From Enterobacter sp. Ag1 (GTDB lineage Bacteria > Pseudomonadota > Gammaproteobacteria > Enterobacterales > Enterobacteriaceae): a DNA stretch of 64,000 nucleotides. Location of the stretch: contig AKXM01000034.1 of assembly GCA_000277545.1 (NCBI GenBank), positions 186,001 through 250,000 on the forward strand, in the 5' to 3' direction. Positions 29,020-42,519 of this stretch are shown piece after piece; position 1 is the first letter of the stretch, and each line of letters begins with the position of its first letter. The translations under genes and the position numbers were made by a program. The notes beneath the pieces were generated by a model. The model was not told the DNA's origin. It did no database searches and saw only the letters and a program-made list of their open reading frames with translations.

Positions 29020-30714
29020 TCAGAAGGTTTCCCAGTTATCGGCAGACGCCGTCGCCGGGCGCGGCGGGGCAGATGTTGGGGAAGAAATAACGGGATGTTT
29101 TTGCGGCGCAGCGGCGTAGCTTGTCGTCAGCCGGAAGGTACCGACCGCCTCAGTCAGGCGAGCGGCCTGCTCTTCCAGAGAAACGGCGGCGGCTGACGCC
29201 TCCTCCACCAGTGAGGCATTTTGCTGCGTGACGTTATCCATTTCGTGTATCGCCTGCCCAACCTGCTGAATGCCTCGGCTTTGCTCATCCGAAGCAGCGG
29301 CAATTTCCAGCATAATATCGGTCACGCGGCGGACGGCCTCCACAATTCCGGTCACCGTGGTGCCAGCCTGCGCCACCTGGCGAGAGCCGCTGTCGATCAG
29401 CGACACGGATTCGCTGATAAGCCCCTCGATCTCTTTTGCCGCCTGGGCGCTACGCTGTGCGAGCGTTCTCACCTCGCTTGCCACCACGGCGAAACCTCGC
29501 CCCTGCTCCCCCGCCCTTGCCGCTTCCACAGCGGCGTTCAGCGCCAGAATGTTGGTCTGGAAAGCGATGCTGTTAATCACCGCGGTGATCTCAGAGATTT
29601 TCTTCGAACTGGCTGAAATGTTGTCCATGGTGCTGACCACGCCCGACACAATACGCCCGCCGTCGCTGGCTTTCTGGGAGGCATCTTCCGCAAGCTTTGT
29701 CGCGTGGTGGGCGTTGTCGGCGTTTTGTTTCACCGTGGCGGTCAACTGCTCCATGCTGGCGGCGGTCTGTTCAATGGCCGCCGCCTGCTGCTCGGTGCGG
29801 GAAGAGAGATCGGTATTGCCGGCGGAAATTTCACTCGAGCCCTGATAGATAGCCTCGGCACCTTCGCGCACCGTGCTGACTGTGCTGACCAGTTGCTGCT
29901 GCATATGCTGCAGGTGCTGGCTGAGTTTGCCAATTTCGCTGTTGCCGGTCGCCTCTGCTGGCAGCGTCAAATCACCCCCGGAGATGTGCTCGATTCGCTT
30001 CGCGGCGCGCTGCAGCGGGCCAATCACCACGCGACGTAGCATGATGAAGGTGAACACGGTCATAAACAACGCAATCGCAAAGGCCCCGGCCATCAACGCC
30101 ACGCTGGTGCGGGTGCGGCTGTCGGCCTGTTCTCTCAGGGCGTTTGCGCGGTCGGTGCGAATATTGACGGCCTGCTGCAGTTTGGCATCGTAATCGCCGT
30201 CCAGCTTGCGCACCACTTCGCTTTCATGGGTGATGATCGCCTCAAACATGCCGTTTTTGGCGAACTTCAGCATTGGCTTCATCCCTTTTTCAAGGTAGGC
30301 GGCAAAGTCATCCTGCAGCACTTTGTCCAGTGCCTGGTCTGCCTGCGTTTTTACCTTGCGGGCCATATAGGCGCTGAAGCCAGCCTGCGCCTGTTTGATA
30401 AGCCCTTCGGCATTGGCCACGTTCTGCTTAACCTGATCCATATCCGCCACGCGGCTTGCGGCTCCGGCGTTGATCAGATTGATACGTGCCGTACGCAGGT
30501 GGTTGGCGCTGTCCGCCAGCCCCATTCGCACCTGGATTTCTTCGGTGACGTCCTGAAGCGCACGGTCACTCTGAATGAGAAAATAGCTGGCGAAACCGAT
30601 GCATAGCGCAAACAGCAGCAGAATGCCGCCGAGGATAGAGGAAAACAGCGGCACCAGCCGGATGTGATGCCAGAAGCGCACGCCGTTTTGTGGGGTCAGA
30701 GTTTTTATCGACAT
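29020..30714 (-). CDS. trg: Methyl-accepting chemotaxis protein, Trg-like
   Basis: A 564-residue chemoreceptor. The N-terminus [22 protein letters not shown] and the periplasmic stretch [19 protein letters not shown] match E. coli Trg, the ribose/galactose receptor that senses loaded binding proteins. Two membrane helices (about 19-42 and 202-224), a HAMP domain and a signalling hairpin with [20 protein letters not shown] follow. E. coli Trg (546 residues) ends without a CheR tether, but this protein ends in NWETF like Tsr and Tar. The ATG at 30714 is preferred. A sigma-28-like promoter lies upstream. Confidence 0.92.
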   Translation of the reverse strand: MSIKTLTPQNGVRFWHHIRLVPLFSSILGGILLLFALCIGFASYFLIQSDRALQDVTEEIQVRMGLADSANHLRTARINLINAGAASRVADMDQVKQNVANAEGLIKQAQAGFSAYMARKVKTQADQALDKVLQDDFAAYLEKGMKPMLKFAKNGMFEAIITHESEVVRKLDGDYDAKLQQAVNIRTDRANALREQADSRTRTSVALMAGAFAIALFMTVFTFIMLRRVVIGPLQRAAKRIEHISGGDLTLPAEATGNSEIGKLSQHLQHMQQQLVSTVSTVREGAEAIYQGSSEISAGNTDLSSRTEQQAAAIEQTAASMEQLTATVKQNADNAHHATKLAEDASQKASDGGRIVSGVVSTMDNISASSKKISEITAVINSIAFQTNILALNAAVEAARAGEQGRGFAVVASEVRTLAQRSAQAAKEIEGLISESVSLIDSGSRQVAQAGTTVTGIVEAVRRVTDIMLEIAAASDEQSRGIQQVGQAIHEMDNVTQQNASLVEEASAAAVSLEEQAARLTEAVGTFRLTTSYAAAPQKHPVISSPTSAPPRPATASADNWETF

Positions 30715-30753
30715 GTCCGTGACTCTCTTTGTATGGGGAATTCCCTTCAAAGG

Positions 30754-30781
30754 TCATCGGCCCCGGCGCAGAAAAACATTA
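30754..30781 (-). promoter_or_regulatory. Sigma-28 (FliA) promoter of trg
   Basis: TAATGTTT (30781-30774) as -35 and GCCGATGA (30761-30754) as -10 on the minus strand, each one base from the FliA consensus TAAAGTTT/GCCGATAA. The gap after TAAT is 16 bases instead of the usual 15. The start site would lie about 33 bases before the trg ATG. Confidence 0.6.
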
Positions 30782-30878
30782 CGCGCCACGTCACAGATTT
30801 GCGTTAATGAAGCTCACAGAAGTCCCGGAGAGTTAAGTGGATCACAGGTTTGTGCCAGCCGCTATTCTGCCCGCCCTT

Positions 30879-32528
30879 TCAGCGATGAATATTTTTGATA
30901 TCAACCGGCTGTCCAAACAGGAAGCCCTGAATTTCGGTACACCCTTCTTCCTCCAGAATACGTAGCTGCTCGTTGGTTTCCACTCCTTCGGCGATTAGCG
31001 GCGTATTGATGGAGTTGCCGAGCGAAATGATCGCCCGAACGAAGGAACGCGCCTGGAAGTTACTTTCAACGTTCGTCAGGAAGCTACGATCCAGTTTAAT
31101 AACGTCAAAATGGAACTCCCGCAGCGTGCTCAAAGAAGAATATCCGGTACCAAAATCATCCAGCGCAATGCTGATCCCCATTTTCTGGAACTGATGCAGG
31201 ATATTAAACGTCAGCTTTTTATTAATAATGAACGCCGTCTCCGTCACCTCAAACTCAAGCAGCGTTATTGGCCACGCCGTTCGCATGAGAATGTCACGGA
31301 CATTGTCGATAAAGCTGAGATTACGCAGCTGCACTGGAGAAATATTGATCGAGATTTTTTTGTCCAGCTTGTTGGCAAGCGACTCTTTACATACCGTTTC
31401 AATCACCCAATAGCCCAGCGGAACAATGGCCCCGCTTTCCTCGGCAATAGGGATAAATTCATCAGGTGGAATCAGTCCTTGCTCCGGGTGATTCCAGCGC
31501 AGCAGCGCTTCATAGCCGGTAATCGCCTTATCTTTCAGCGAGCGTTTCTCCTGGTAATGAATGAAGAACTGCCCTTCTTTGATCCCACGGCGAATATCCG
31601 CGGCCATCAGGTTACGCAGCCGCGTTTTTTCGTCCATGTCTTTTTCATACCAGCAGATCTTGTTATCCAGATTAGCTTTGGCACGGTACATCGCCAGATC
31701 TGAATTGCTGATAAGCGTATTGATGTCCGTGGCGTCATCCGGGTAAACCGACACGCCGATACTGGCGCTAACGGTAATTTCGCTGTGGGCAAAAATCTGT
31801 TTGCCGACAAAACAGCTGTGCAAGCGCTCGGTGAAATTACGCAGTTCGTCGTCGTGGTTGTAAGGCTTCGCGGCGACAAATTCGTCGCCACCAAAGCGGG
31901 CAACTATCTCATCTTTTTCCATCGCTTTAAGCACTGAGGACGAAACCCGCTGCAAAAGCTGGTCACCCACCAGATGCCCTTCGGTATCGTTGATCTCTTT
32001 GAATTTATCGAGATCAACCGTGCAAATAGCAATGTGGTTATAGTCAGACTCAGCGAACAGTTTCTCCACAAAACTGAAGAATTCGACTCGGTTAGGGAGC
32101 CCGGTCAGCGCATCATAGCGAGCAAGCCACGAGATTTTGTCGATCACGACCTTCTGCTCGCTAATATCCCGCGTAATTTTGGCATAGCCCAACAACGTGT
32201 GATGCTCATCATAGATGGCATCAATCACCACATGAGCCCAAAACCGGCTGCCATCCTTGCGATAGCGCCAGCCTTCACCTTCAAATTTTCCATTTTTAAG
32301 TGCGATATTCAGATTACGCTCGGGCAGCCCGTTTTTTTGCTCCGCATCGCTGTAGAAAACGCCAAAAAACTGCCCCACAATCTCCTCGCGCAGATATCCC
32401 TTCGCTCGCAGCGCCCCCTCGTTCCAGGTGGCTACGGTGCCATCAACGTTCAGCATGTAGATAGCGTAATCTTTTACGCTCTCCACAAAGTGACGATAGG
32501 CGATATCAGTTAAGCTTTCAGTACGCAT
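30879..32528 (-). CDS. PAS-GGDEF-EAL cyclic-di-GMP enzyme
   Basis: A 549-residue protein without membrane segments. A PAS domain at about 8-125, a GGDEF domain at about 135-295 (RFGGDEF intact, so diguanylate cyclase is possible) and an EAL domain at about 300-545. The EAL catalytic set is present: YEALLRW, INISPVQL, EVTE, DDFGTGYSS, IKLDRSF, AEGVET and GFLFGQP. Either or both activities may be real. AAGGGTAAG precedes the ATG. The gene follows trg in position and shares a FliA-type promoter signature, so it probably links motility and second-messenger control. Confidence 0.94.
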   Translation of the reverse strand: MRTESLTDIAYRHFVESVKDYAIYMLNVDGTVATWNEGALRAKGYLREEIVGQFFGVFYSDAEQKNGLPERNLNIALKNGKFEGEGWRYRKDGSRFWAHVVIDAIYDEHHTLLGYAKITRDISEQKVVIDKISWLARYDALTGLPNRVEFFSFVEKLFAESDYNHIAICTVDLDKFKEINDTEGHLVGDQLLQRVSSSVLKAMEKDEIVARFGGDEFVAAKPYNHDDELRNFTERLHSCFVGKQIFAHSEITVSASIGVSVYPDDATDINTLISNSDLAMYRAKANLDNKICWYEKDMDEKTRLRNLMAADIRRGIKEGQFFIHYQEKRSLKDKAITGYEALLRWNHPEQGLIPPDEFIPIAEESGAIVPLGYWVIETVCKESLANKLDKKISINISPVQLRNLSFIDNVRDILMRTAWPITLLEFEVTETAFIINKKLTFNILHQFQKMGISIALDDFGTGYSSLSTLREFHFDVIKLDRSFLTNVESNFQARSFVRAIISLGNSINTPLIAEGVETNEQLRILEEEGCTEIQGFLFGQPVDIKNIHR

Positions 32529-32583
32529 CTTACCCTTGAGTTAATTGTGGTTATTTTGTTAATAAAAAGAATAATTTATCGCA

Positions 32584-32611
32584 TTATCGGCGTCGGAGCC
32601 ACGAAGCTTTA
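32584..32611 (-). promoter_or_regulatory. Sigma-28 (FliA) promoter of the GGDEF-EAL gene
   Basis: On the minus strand TAAA (32611-32608, extended as TAAAGCTT) and a perfect GCCGATAA (32591-32584) with 16 bases between. It lies in the gap before the ATG at 32528. Both elements fit FliA; the spacer is one base longer than usual, as for the trg promoter. Confidence 0.65.
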
Positions 32612-32634
32612 AGCCCGTTATCGCCTGTAGCCGA

Positions 32635-32886
32635 TCATTTTTCCCGCTTCACTCGTTGCAGATAGTTTTCCAGTTGCTGAGTGACTTCCAGGCTGAGGGC
32701 ATACTGATCGTCCCCCACATGATAAACATAGTTGCTTAGCCGCCGGAGATCCCGGTATATCGTCCGTTCGCTTACGCCAAATTTACTGGCCAGTTGATGA
32801 CGGGACACGCGCTCACAGCTCAGCATTTCACAAAAAATACCGGCAATTCTGTTGGCAAGCTGCGTGCTTTTTTCGGGGGGGGTCAT
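32635..32886 (-). CDS. Small HTH_11-type regulator
   Basis: An 83-residue protein consisting almost only of a winged helix-turn-helix: VSRHQLASKFGVSERTIYRDLRRLSNYV at about residues 26-53. This is the DeoR/HTH_11 type without a ligand-binding domain. AGGAG precedes the ATG. It lies just upstream of the GGDEF-EAL gene on the same strand, with the FliA-type promoter between, so the two are likely separate units. The target is unknown. Confidence 0.8.
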   Translation of the reverse strand: MTPPEKSTQLANRIAGIFCEMLSCERVSRHQLASKFGVSERTIYRDLRRLSNYVYHVGDDQYALSLEVTQQLENYLQRVKREK

Positions 32887-33106
32887 GAGTGTTTCTCCTG
32901 CAAGTCGGTGTCAGGAATGTTAGCGCGAACAAATGACAGGTCGTGTCAGCCATTGACAGAATATATCGCGCGTCTGCTGGGTAATTATTACGCAACATTA
33001 TGACAAGACTAGATTTTTTTGAACGAAAATTAACACACGTGGAGATCGGACAACATATTGACGGCTTTGCAGGGTATAATCGCGCCTCACAATAAGTAGG
33101 CAGACT

Positions 33107-33328
33107 ATGACCGTGAGTAAACATCGGGTAACAAGGCCAGATGAAATTGAGATGAAACAACGGGCCTGGCGTCAGGCACGACGGGCCATCCTGAGCGGCA
33201 GACCCGATGTCGCGCCGCTGACGCCTCCCTCAACGCTGTACGAAGAATTGGCCATCGGCTACCACATCCGCCAGCTCACGCGGCTACAAAAATGGTTTAC
33301 CGACCGGGGGCTTCCCCTCCCCGAGTAA
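33107..33328 (+). CDS. Small hypothetical protein
   Basis: A 73-residue, strongly basic protein (KQRAWRQARRAILSGRP) with a helical C-terminal half. I recognise no family. Its stop lies 45 bp inside the convergent GNAT gene. The TAGG before the ATG is a weak ribosome site. The amino-acid mix looks like a real protein, but nothing more can be said. Confidence 0.55.
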   Translation: MTVSKHRVTRPDEIEMKQRAWRQARRAILSGRPDVAPLTPPSTLYEELAIGYHIRQLTRLQKWFTDRGLPLPE

Positions 33329-33826
33329 ATACCGCATTGCGCAACGGGGTAAAATCATCAGGCCTTCTTCGCGTTGGTGCGCAAGGCAGCAAGCAAGCGC
33401 CGGCGTTAACTCCGCATCATTTATAACGACAAAACCGTGGCGTACATACCAGGGGCCATTCCAGCTCACATCTCTGTAAGTTGTCAGCGTGATTTGGCTT
33501 ACGCCAAGCGCCTGCCCCATGCGTTTGACCTCAGCCAGCAGCATAGCCCCTACGCCCTGACGCTGAAAATCCGGGTGGGTAGATATCTCCGCCAGATAAA
33601 GCGAATCCTCGTGCCGCTCGCAATAGCAAAAACCCTGGATCCTGCCGTCGCTCCCGACGACCTTCCAGGCGAGCTTATTTTCGATGGCAGAGGCGTGAGT
33701 CTGCTTGCTCGTTACCCCAGCGGAGGCTAAAAAAGCCAGTTCAGGCACGGCAAGAAAGCGGTGCGCAGCGGCTGTCTCAACGCGCTGCAGCTCTTCAATA
33801 TCCCTAATATCACTGGCATACAACAT
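33284..33826 (-). CDS. GNAT-family N-acetyltransferase
   Basis: A 180-residue acetyltransferase with the acetyl-CoA loop STHPDFQRQGVGAMLLAEV at about residues 83-101 and the final WYVRHGFVV strand. The start at 33826 follows AAGGGA and is preferred over an ATG 15 bases upstream. The substrate is unknown. Its 3' end overlaps the small hypothetical gene on the other strand. Confidence 0.87.
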   Translation of the reverse strand: MLYASDIRDIEELQRVETAAAHRFLAVPELAFLASAGVTSKQTHASAIENKLAWKVVGSDGRIQGFCYCERHEDSLYLAEISTHPDFQRQGVGAMLLAEVKRMGQALGVSQITLTTYRDVSWNGPWYVRHGFVVINDAELTPALACCLAHQREEGLMILPRCAMRYLLGEGKPPVGKPFL

Positions 33827-34012
33827 CAGTATTCCCTTCATTGATTGGCATTAATGCCAGACATTTTAACAGCCTGCTGCCGTGAATCCTGGCCGTTTCG
33901 TTGATGGCCGATTGACGTTAGCGCTTCCACAAATGTTAATCAGGAGTAAACTAAAGGTAAGCAACTCATCTGTGTTATTGCGCAATCAACCATAACAAGT
34001 GACACCTGCCAT

Positions 34013-36310
34013 ATGAAATTCAAATCGGCGATTAAGCCTTACCAGGCCGCAGCGGGCGGCTGGGGTTCTCTCGAAGCGACCACCCGCTTCGTCATCGACA
34101 GCAAACATGCCCTGAAAAACCTGCGCAACCTGATGCGCATGAACAAAGCCAAAGGCTTTGATTGCCCGGGCTGCGCCTGGGGGGATGATAACAAAAGCAC
34201 CTTTAGCTTCTGCGAAAATGGCGCCAAAGCAGTCACCTGGGAAGCGACTCGCCGCTTTATCGACAGCGATTTTTTTGCCCAGCACAGCGTCAGCAAACTC
34301 TATCAGCAAAGCGACTACTTCCTTGAATATCAGGGCCGCCTGACTGAACCGCTCAGCTACAATCCACAAACCGATCGCTACGAGCCTATCAGTTGGGCCA
34401 GCGCGCTGAGCCTGATTGCGCAACATATTCAGGCGATGGATAACCCCAACCAGATTGAACTTTACACCTCCGGCCGCGCCAGCAATGAGGCCTCTTATCT
34501 TTATCAACTTTTTGGCCGCATGCTGGGTACAAACAATTTCCCGGATTGCTCAAACATGTGCCATGAAGCTAGCGGCAGCGGGCTAAAACGCAGTATCGGC
34601 GTCGGGAAAGGCACTATTCGGCTGGATGATTTCGACAAAGCCGATGCCATTTTTGTGTTTGGTCAGAATCCCGGCACCAACCACCCGCGAATGCTGCACA
34701 GCCTGCGCCATGCGGCAGAAAACGGGGCGCAAATAGTCACCTTCAATACGCTGCGCGAGCGCGGCCTGGAACGCTTCGCCGATCCGCAAAAACCGCTGGA
34801 AGTGATCACCCCGCTGGCGGGCACCATCAGCACCAACTACTACCAGCCAAATCTGGGCGGCGACATGGCGGCGGTACGCGGCATGGCAAAAGCCCTGCTG
34901 GAAACCCATCGTTGCCTCATCACCGAAGGTGAAGACGGCGTGTTTGACCTGGCGTTTATCGATGCCCATACCCACGGCGTTGAAGCCTGGTTTACCGCCA
35001 TCGATGAAACCAGCTGGGAGAAAATTACCCGGCAGTCCGGCCTGAGCGAACTCCAGCTTCGCGACGCCGCGGCTATCTGGCAGCATTCAAAGCGGGTGAT
35101 TTTCACCTGGGCTATGGGCATCACCCAGCACAAACACTCGCTGAATACCGTGCGGGAAATCGTTAACCTGCAGCTGCTGGGCGGCCATTTAGGCCGTCCG
35201 GGTGCGGGCCTTTGCCCCGTGCGCGGCCACAGTAACGTGCAGGGTAACCGCACGATGGGGATCGATGAAAAGCCGCCGGTAAGCCTGCTCGATAACCTGG
35301 CCAAACACTTTGATTTTACGCCTCCGCGCGAACATGGCCACAATACCGTTGAAGCCCTGGCTGCGATGCTGCGCGACGAAATCAAAGTGCTGATTGCGCT
35401 TGGCGGCAACCTCGCCGCTGCGGCGCCAGACAGCCCGCGCACGGAAGAAGCCATCAGCCGCTGCGGCCTGACCGTGTTCATCAGCACCAAGCTGAACCGC
35501 AGCCATCTGGTGCCGGGTCAAGCCTCGCTGATCCTGCCGACGCTTGGCCGTACCGAAGAAGACATGCAGGTTTCTGGCCGCCAGTTTGTCACCGTCGAAG
35601 ACTCCTTTAGCATGGTTCACGCCTCCGAAGGCATCGGCAAGCCGATTGCGGACACCCAGCGCTCTGAAACCGCGATTGTGGCCAGCATCGCTGATGCCGT
35701 TCTGGGCAGAAGCAAACTGGACTGGCTGGCGCTGGCCGACGACTACAACCTGATTCGCGATCGCATCGCCGCCACATTACCTGGCTTTAAAGATTTCAAT
35801 CAGCGCTGCGAAGAACCTGGGGGATTCTACCTGGGCAACGCGGCGGCAGAACTGCGCTTTAATACGCCAAGCGGCAAGGCTGAGTTCAGCAATGCCCCGC
35901 TGCCGGATTCGCTGTGGCAAGGTGTGGAAGCCCCGTTCACGCTGCAAACGATGCGCTCTCACGACCAGTACAACACCACGATTTACGGCCTCGACGATCG
36001 TTATCGCGGCGTGTACGGCCAGCGTGAAATCCTGTTTATTCACCCTGATGATATGGGTGAACTCGGTCTGAACGATGGCGATAAGGTCGATATAGAAACC
36101 ATCTGGCATGACGGTATCACCCGTAAAGTTAGCGGCTTTAAGCTGGTGGCCTATGATATCCCGCGCGGTAATCTCGCGGCCTATTACCCGGAAACCAACC
36201 CGCTGGTGCCGCTCGGCAGCGTCGGGGACGGTACGGGCACGCCGACGTCAAAATCCGTGCCGGTGAAAATCACCCGCAGCGAAGCGGAGCATACGCAGCG
36301 TATTGCCTGA
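34013..36310 (+). CDS. YdeP-like molybdopterin oxidoreductase
   Basis: A 765-residue FdhF-like alpha subunit, close in motif order to E. coli YdeP (759): FDCPGCAW near residue 48, FYTSGR-like LYTSGRASNEA, NNFPDCSNMCHE, NPGTNHPRML, RPGAGLCPVRGHSNVQG and the end DDRYRGVYGQR. It belongs to the molybdopterin guanine dinucleotide group related to formate dehydrogenase; YdeP adds acid resistance in E. coli but its reaction is unknown. The paired CxxC in the N-terminal part can hold an iron-sulphur cluster. It precedes an O-methyltransferase by 66 bp. Whether it is YdeP itself or a paralogue is unclear. Confidence 0.87.
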   Translation: MKFKSAIKPYQAAAGGWGSLEATTRFVIDSKHALKNLRNLMRMNKAKGFDCPGCAWGDDNKSTFSFCENGAKAVTWEATRRFIDSDFFAQHSVSKLYQQSDYFLEYQGRLTEPLSYNPQTDRYEPISWASALSLIAQHIQAMDNPNQIELYTSGRASNEASYLYQLFGRMLGTNNFPDCSNMCHEASGSGLKRSIGVGKGTIRLDDFDKADAIFVFGQNPGTNHPRMLHSLRHAAENGAQIVTFNTLRERGLERFADPQKPLEVITPLAGTISTNYYQPNLGGDMAAVRGMAKALLETHRCLITEGEDGVFDLAFIDAHTHGVEAWFTAIDETSWEKITRQSGLSELQLRDAAAIWQHSKRVIFTWAMGITQHKHSLNTVREIVNLQLLGGHLGRPGAGLCPVRGHSNVQGNRTMGIDEKPPVSLLDNLAKHFDFTPPREHGHNTVEALAAMLRDEIKVLIALGGNLAAAAPDSPRTEEAISRCGLTVFISTKLNRSHLVPGQASLILPTLGRTEEDMQVSGRQFVTVEDSFSMVHASEGIGKPIADTQRSETAIVASIADAVLGRSKLDWLALADDYNLIRDRIAATLPGFKDFNQRCEEPGGFYLGNAAAELRFNTPSGKAEFSNAPLPDSLWQGVEAPFTLQTMRSHDQYNTTIYGLDDRYRGVYGQREILFIHPDDMGELGLNDGDKVDIETIWHDGITRKVSGFKLVAYDIPRGNLAAYYPETNPLVPLGSVGDGTGTPTSKSVPVKITRSEAEHTQRIA

Positions 36311-36322
36311 TCGGATATCCCA

Positions 36323-36349
36323 TTCCCTCTCCCGCAAAGCGAGAGGGAA
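36323..36349 (+). repeat. CCCTCTC/GAGAGGG hairpin
   Basis: TTCCCTCTC (36323-36331) / GAGAGGGAA (36341-36349) between the molybdoenzyme and methyltransferase genes. It has no T-run and resembles the arms of the longer repeat at 41806, so it may be a short copy of the same intergenic element. Confidence 0.5.
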
Positions 36350-36376
36350 ACGTTATCTCTAAACATGGAGTAAGCG

Positions 36377-37033
36377 ATGCAGAAAAAATGGTCCGATGTT
36401 GATGAGTACCTCGTTCATTCCCTGATCCCTTCCGATGCTGTTTTCCAGCAAATTCTGGCCAATAATCATGCCGCCGGGCTGCCTGCCCACGATGTGGCCC
36501 CGAACCAGGGGAAATTCCTGCAATTGCTGGTGGAGATGACCGGCGCGAGAAAGATTCTGGAAATTGGGACGCTGGGCGCGTACAGCTCCGTCTGGATGGC
36601 AAGAGCATTGCCCGCTGACGGGAAGCTAATCACCCTTGAAGCCGACCCTCATCATGCCGAAGTTGCGCAAAGGAACATTCAGCTTGCCGGGCTGGAAAAA
36701 CAGATTGGCCTGCATGTTGGCCCAGCGGCAGAAACGCTGGCCGGTTTAGGCCACGACGCACCGTTCGATGTGATTTTTATTGATGCCGATAAGCCGAACA
36801 ACCCGGTTTATCTGGAGTGGGCATTGAAATATTCGCGTCCCGGGACGTTAATCATCGGTGATAACGTGGTCCGCGACGGCGAGGTTGCCAACCCCGAAAG
36901 CACTGATGACCGCGTCCAGGGTGTACGCACCTTTATTGAACTGATGGGCAACAACCCGCGCCTTTCTGCCACCGCACTCCAAACGGTCGGCAGTAAAGGC
37001 TGGGATGGTTTTACGCTGGCAAGAGTGAAATAG
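36377..37033 (+). CDS. O-methyltransferase (CCoAOMT-like)
   Basis: A 218-residue class I SAM methyltransferase of the methyltransferase_3 family. LEIGTLGAYSSVWMARALP at about residues 59-77 is the SAM motif, FIDADKPNN carries the metal-binding Asp residues, and GDNVVRDGEV is the third family motif. Members use a divalent metal to methylate catechol-type hydroxyls. The natural substrate is unknown. A long hairpin follows. Confidence 0.9.
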   Translation: MQKKWSDVDEYLVHSLIPSDAVFQQILANNHAAGLPAHDVAPNQGKFLQLLVEMTGARKILEIGTLGAYSSVWMARALPADGKLITLEADPHHAEVAQRNIQLAGLEKQIGLHVGPAAETLAGLGHDAPFDVIFIDADKPNNPVYLEWALKYSRPGTLIIGDNVVRDGEVANPESTDDRVQGVRTFIELMGNNPRLSATALQTVGSKGWDGFTLARVK

Positions 37034-37036
37034 CGG

Positions 37037-37063
37037 CAGGCCCTTTCCTGAGGAAAGGGCCTG
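37037..37063. terminator. Perfect hairpin between O-methyltransferase and hrpA
   Basis: CAGGCCCTTTCCT (37037-37049) and AGGAAAGGGCCTG (37051-37063) form a 13-bp perfect repeat around one base. No T-run on either side, but it sits between convergent stops and likely ends or protects both transcripts. Confidence 0.6.
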
Positions 37064-37066
37064 GGT

Positions 37067-41785
<4,719 letters not shown>

Positions 41786-41805
41786 GATTTGCTCTGGGTG
41801 ACTGA

Positions 41806-41907
41806 CCCTCACCCTTCCCCTCTCCCTAAAAAGGAGAGGGGAAAAACACTATTCTCCAGGTCCGCTTTCTCCCTCGCCCCTTTGGGGAGAGGGCCGGGGT
41901 GAGGGGA
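41806..41907. repeat. Two-hairpin intergenic repeat (CCCTCACCC type)
   Basis: The element starts with CCCTCACCC, ends with GGGGTGAGGG, and holds two internal hairpins: CCCTCTCC...GGAGAGGGG and CCTCGCCCC...GGGGAGAGGG. It lies between the azoR and paaY stops. Similar CCCTCACCC...GGGTGAGGG units are common between genes in enterobacteria and form stable RNA structure. No coding frame is supported. Confidence 0.75.
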
Positions 41908-41908
41908 A

Positions 41909-42505
41909 TTAACAGCTTTTCTTAGGCTGATGCAAATCCTCAAACACCAGACGCTTCCGCCCCGCCTCAACCTCCCGCAGCGGCTCCACCTGATGCATCG
42001 TTTGCTGGCAGCGAATCACTAAATCCTGGTACTCCTTCGTGCCCTGTTTCTTCCAGGCCAGCTCTTCAGGCCGTAATTCACGTATCGCTTTCGCCGGGCT
42101 GCCGATAATCATCGTATTCGCCGGAAATTCCGCCTTGCCTTTAACAAAAGCCGCGGCGCCGACAATCGAATTCTCGCCAATTTGTGCCCCATCCAGAATC
42201 ACCGCGTTCATGCCCACCAGCGCATTTTTGCCAATGCGGCAGCCGTGTAGGATGGCGCCGTGCCCGATGTGGCCGTCCTGTTCAACAACGGTGTCCTGTT
42301 CAGGAAAACCGTGCATCACGCAGTTGTCCTGCACATTCGCTCCGTCTTCGACGATAATCCGCCCAAAATCACCGCGCAGGCTAGCATTGGGGCCAATGTA
42401 AACGCGGTGCCCGAGAATAACGTCGCCGATCAGCACCGCCGTCGGGTGAACATAGCTGTCTTCCGGGACGACAGGCGTCAGGCCATCAATCTGATAAATG
42501 GACAT
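41909..42505 (-). CDS. paaY: Thioesterase/hexapeptide-repeat protein PaaY
   Basis: A 198-residue left-handed beta-helix protein (gamma-carbonic-anhydrase type) with hexapeptide repeats through about residues 15-135 and metal-binding histidines in [17 protein letters not shown]. It matches E. coli PaaY (196). PaaY hydrolyses harmful CoA esters in phenylacetate breakdown. It is translated from AAGGAGcccgt and follows paaX by 14 bp as in E. coli. Confidence 0.96.
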   Translation of the reverse strand: MSIYQIDGLTPVVPEDSYVHPTAVLIGDVILGHRVYIGPNASLRGDFGRIIVEDGANVQDNCVMHGFPEQDTVVEQDGHIGHGAILHGCRIGKNALVGMNAVILDGAQIGENSIVGAAAFVKGKAEFPANTMIIGSPAKAIRELRPEELAWKKQGTKEYQDLVIRCQQTMHQVEPLREVEAGRKRLVFEDLHQPKKSC

Positions 42506-42519
42506 ACGGGCTCCTTATT

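Noticed and set aside
29020-30714. Tsr or Tar identity for the chemoreceptor, suggested by NWETF
   Set aside because: The N-terminal and periplasmic sequence follow Trg, and the cybB-ydcF neighbourhood agrees.
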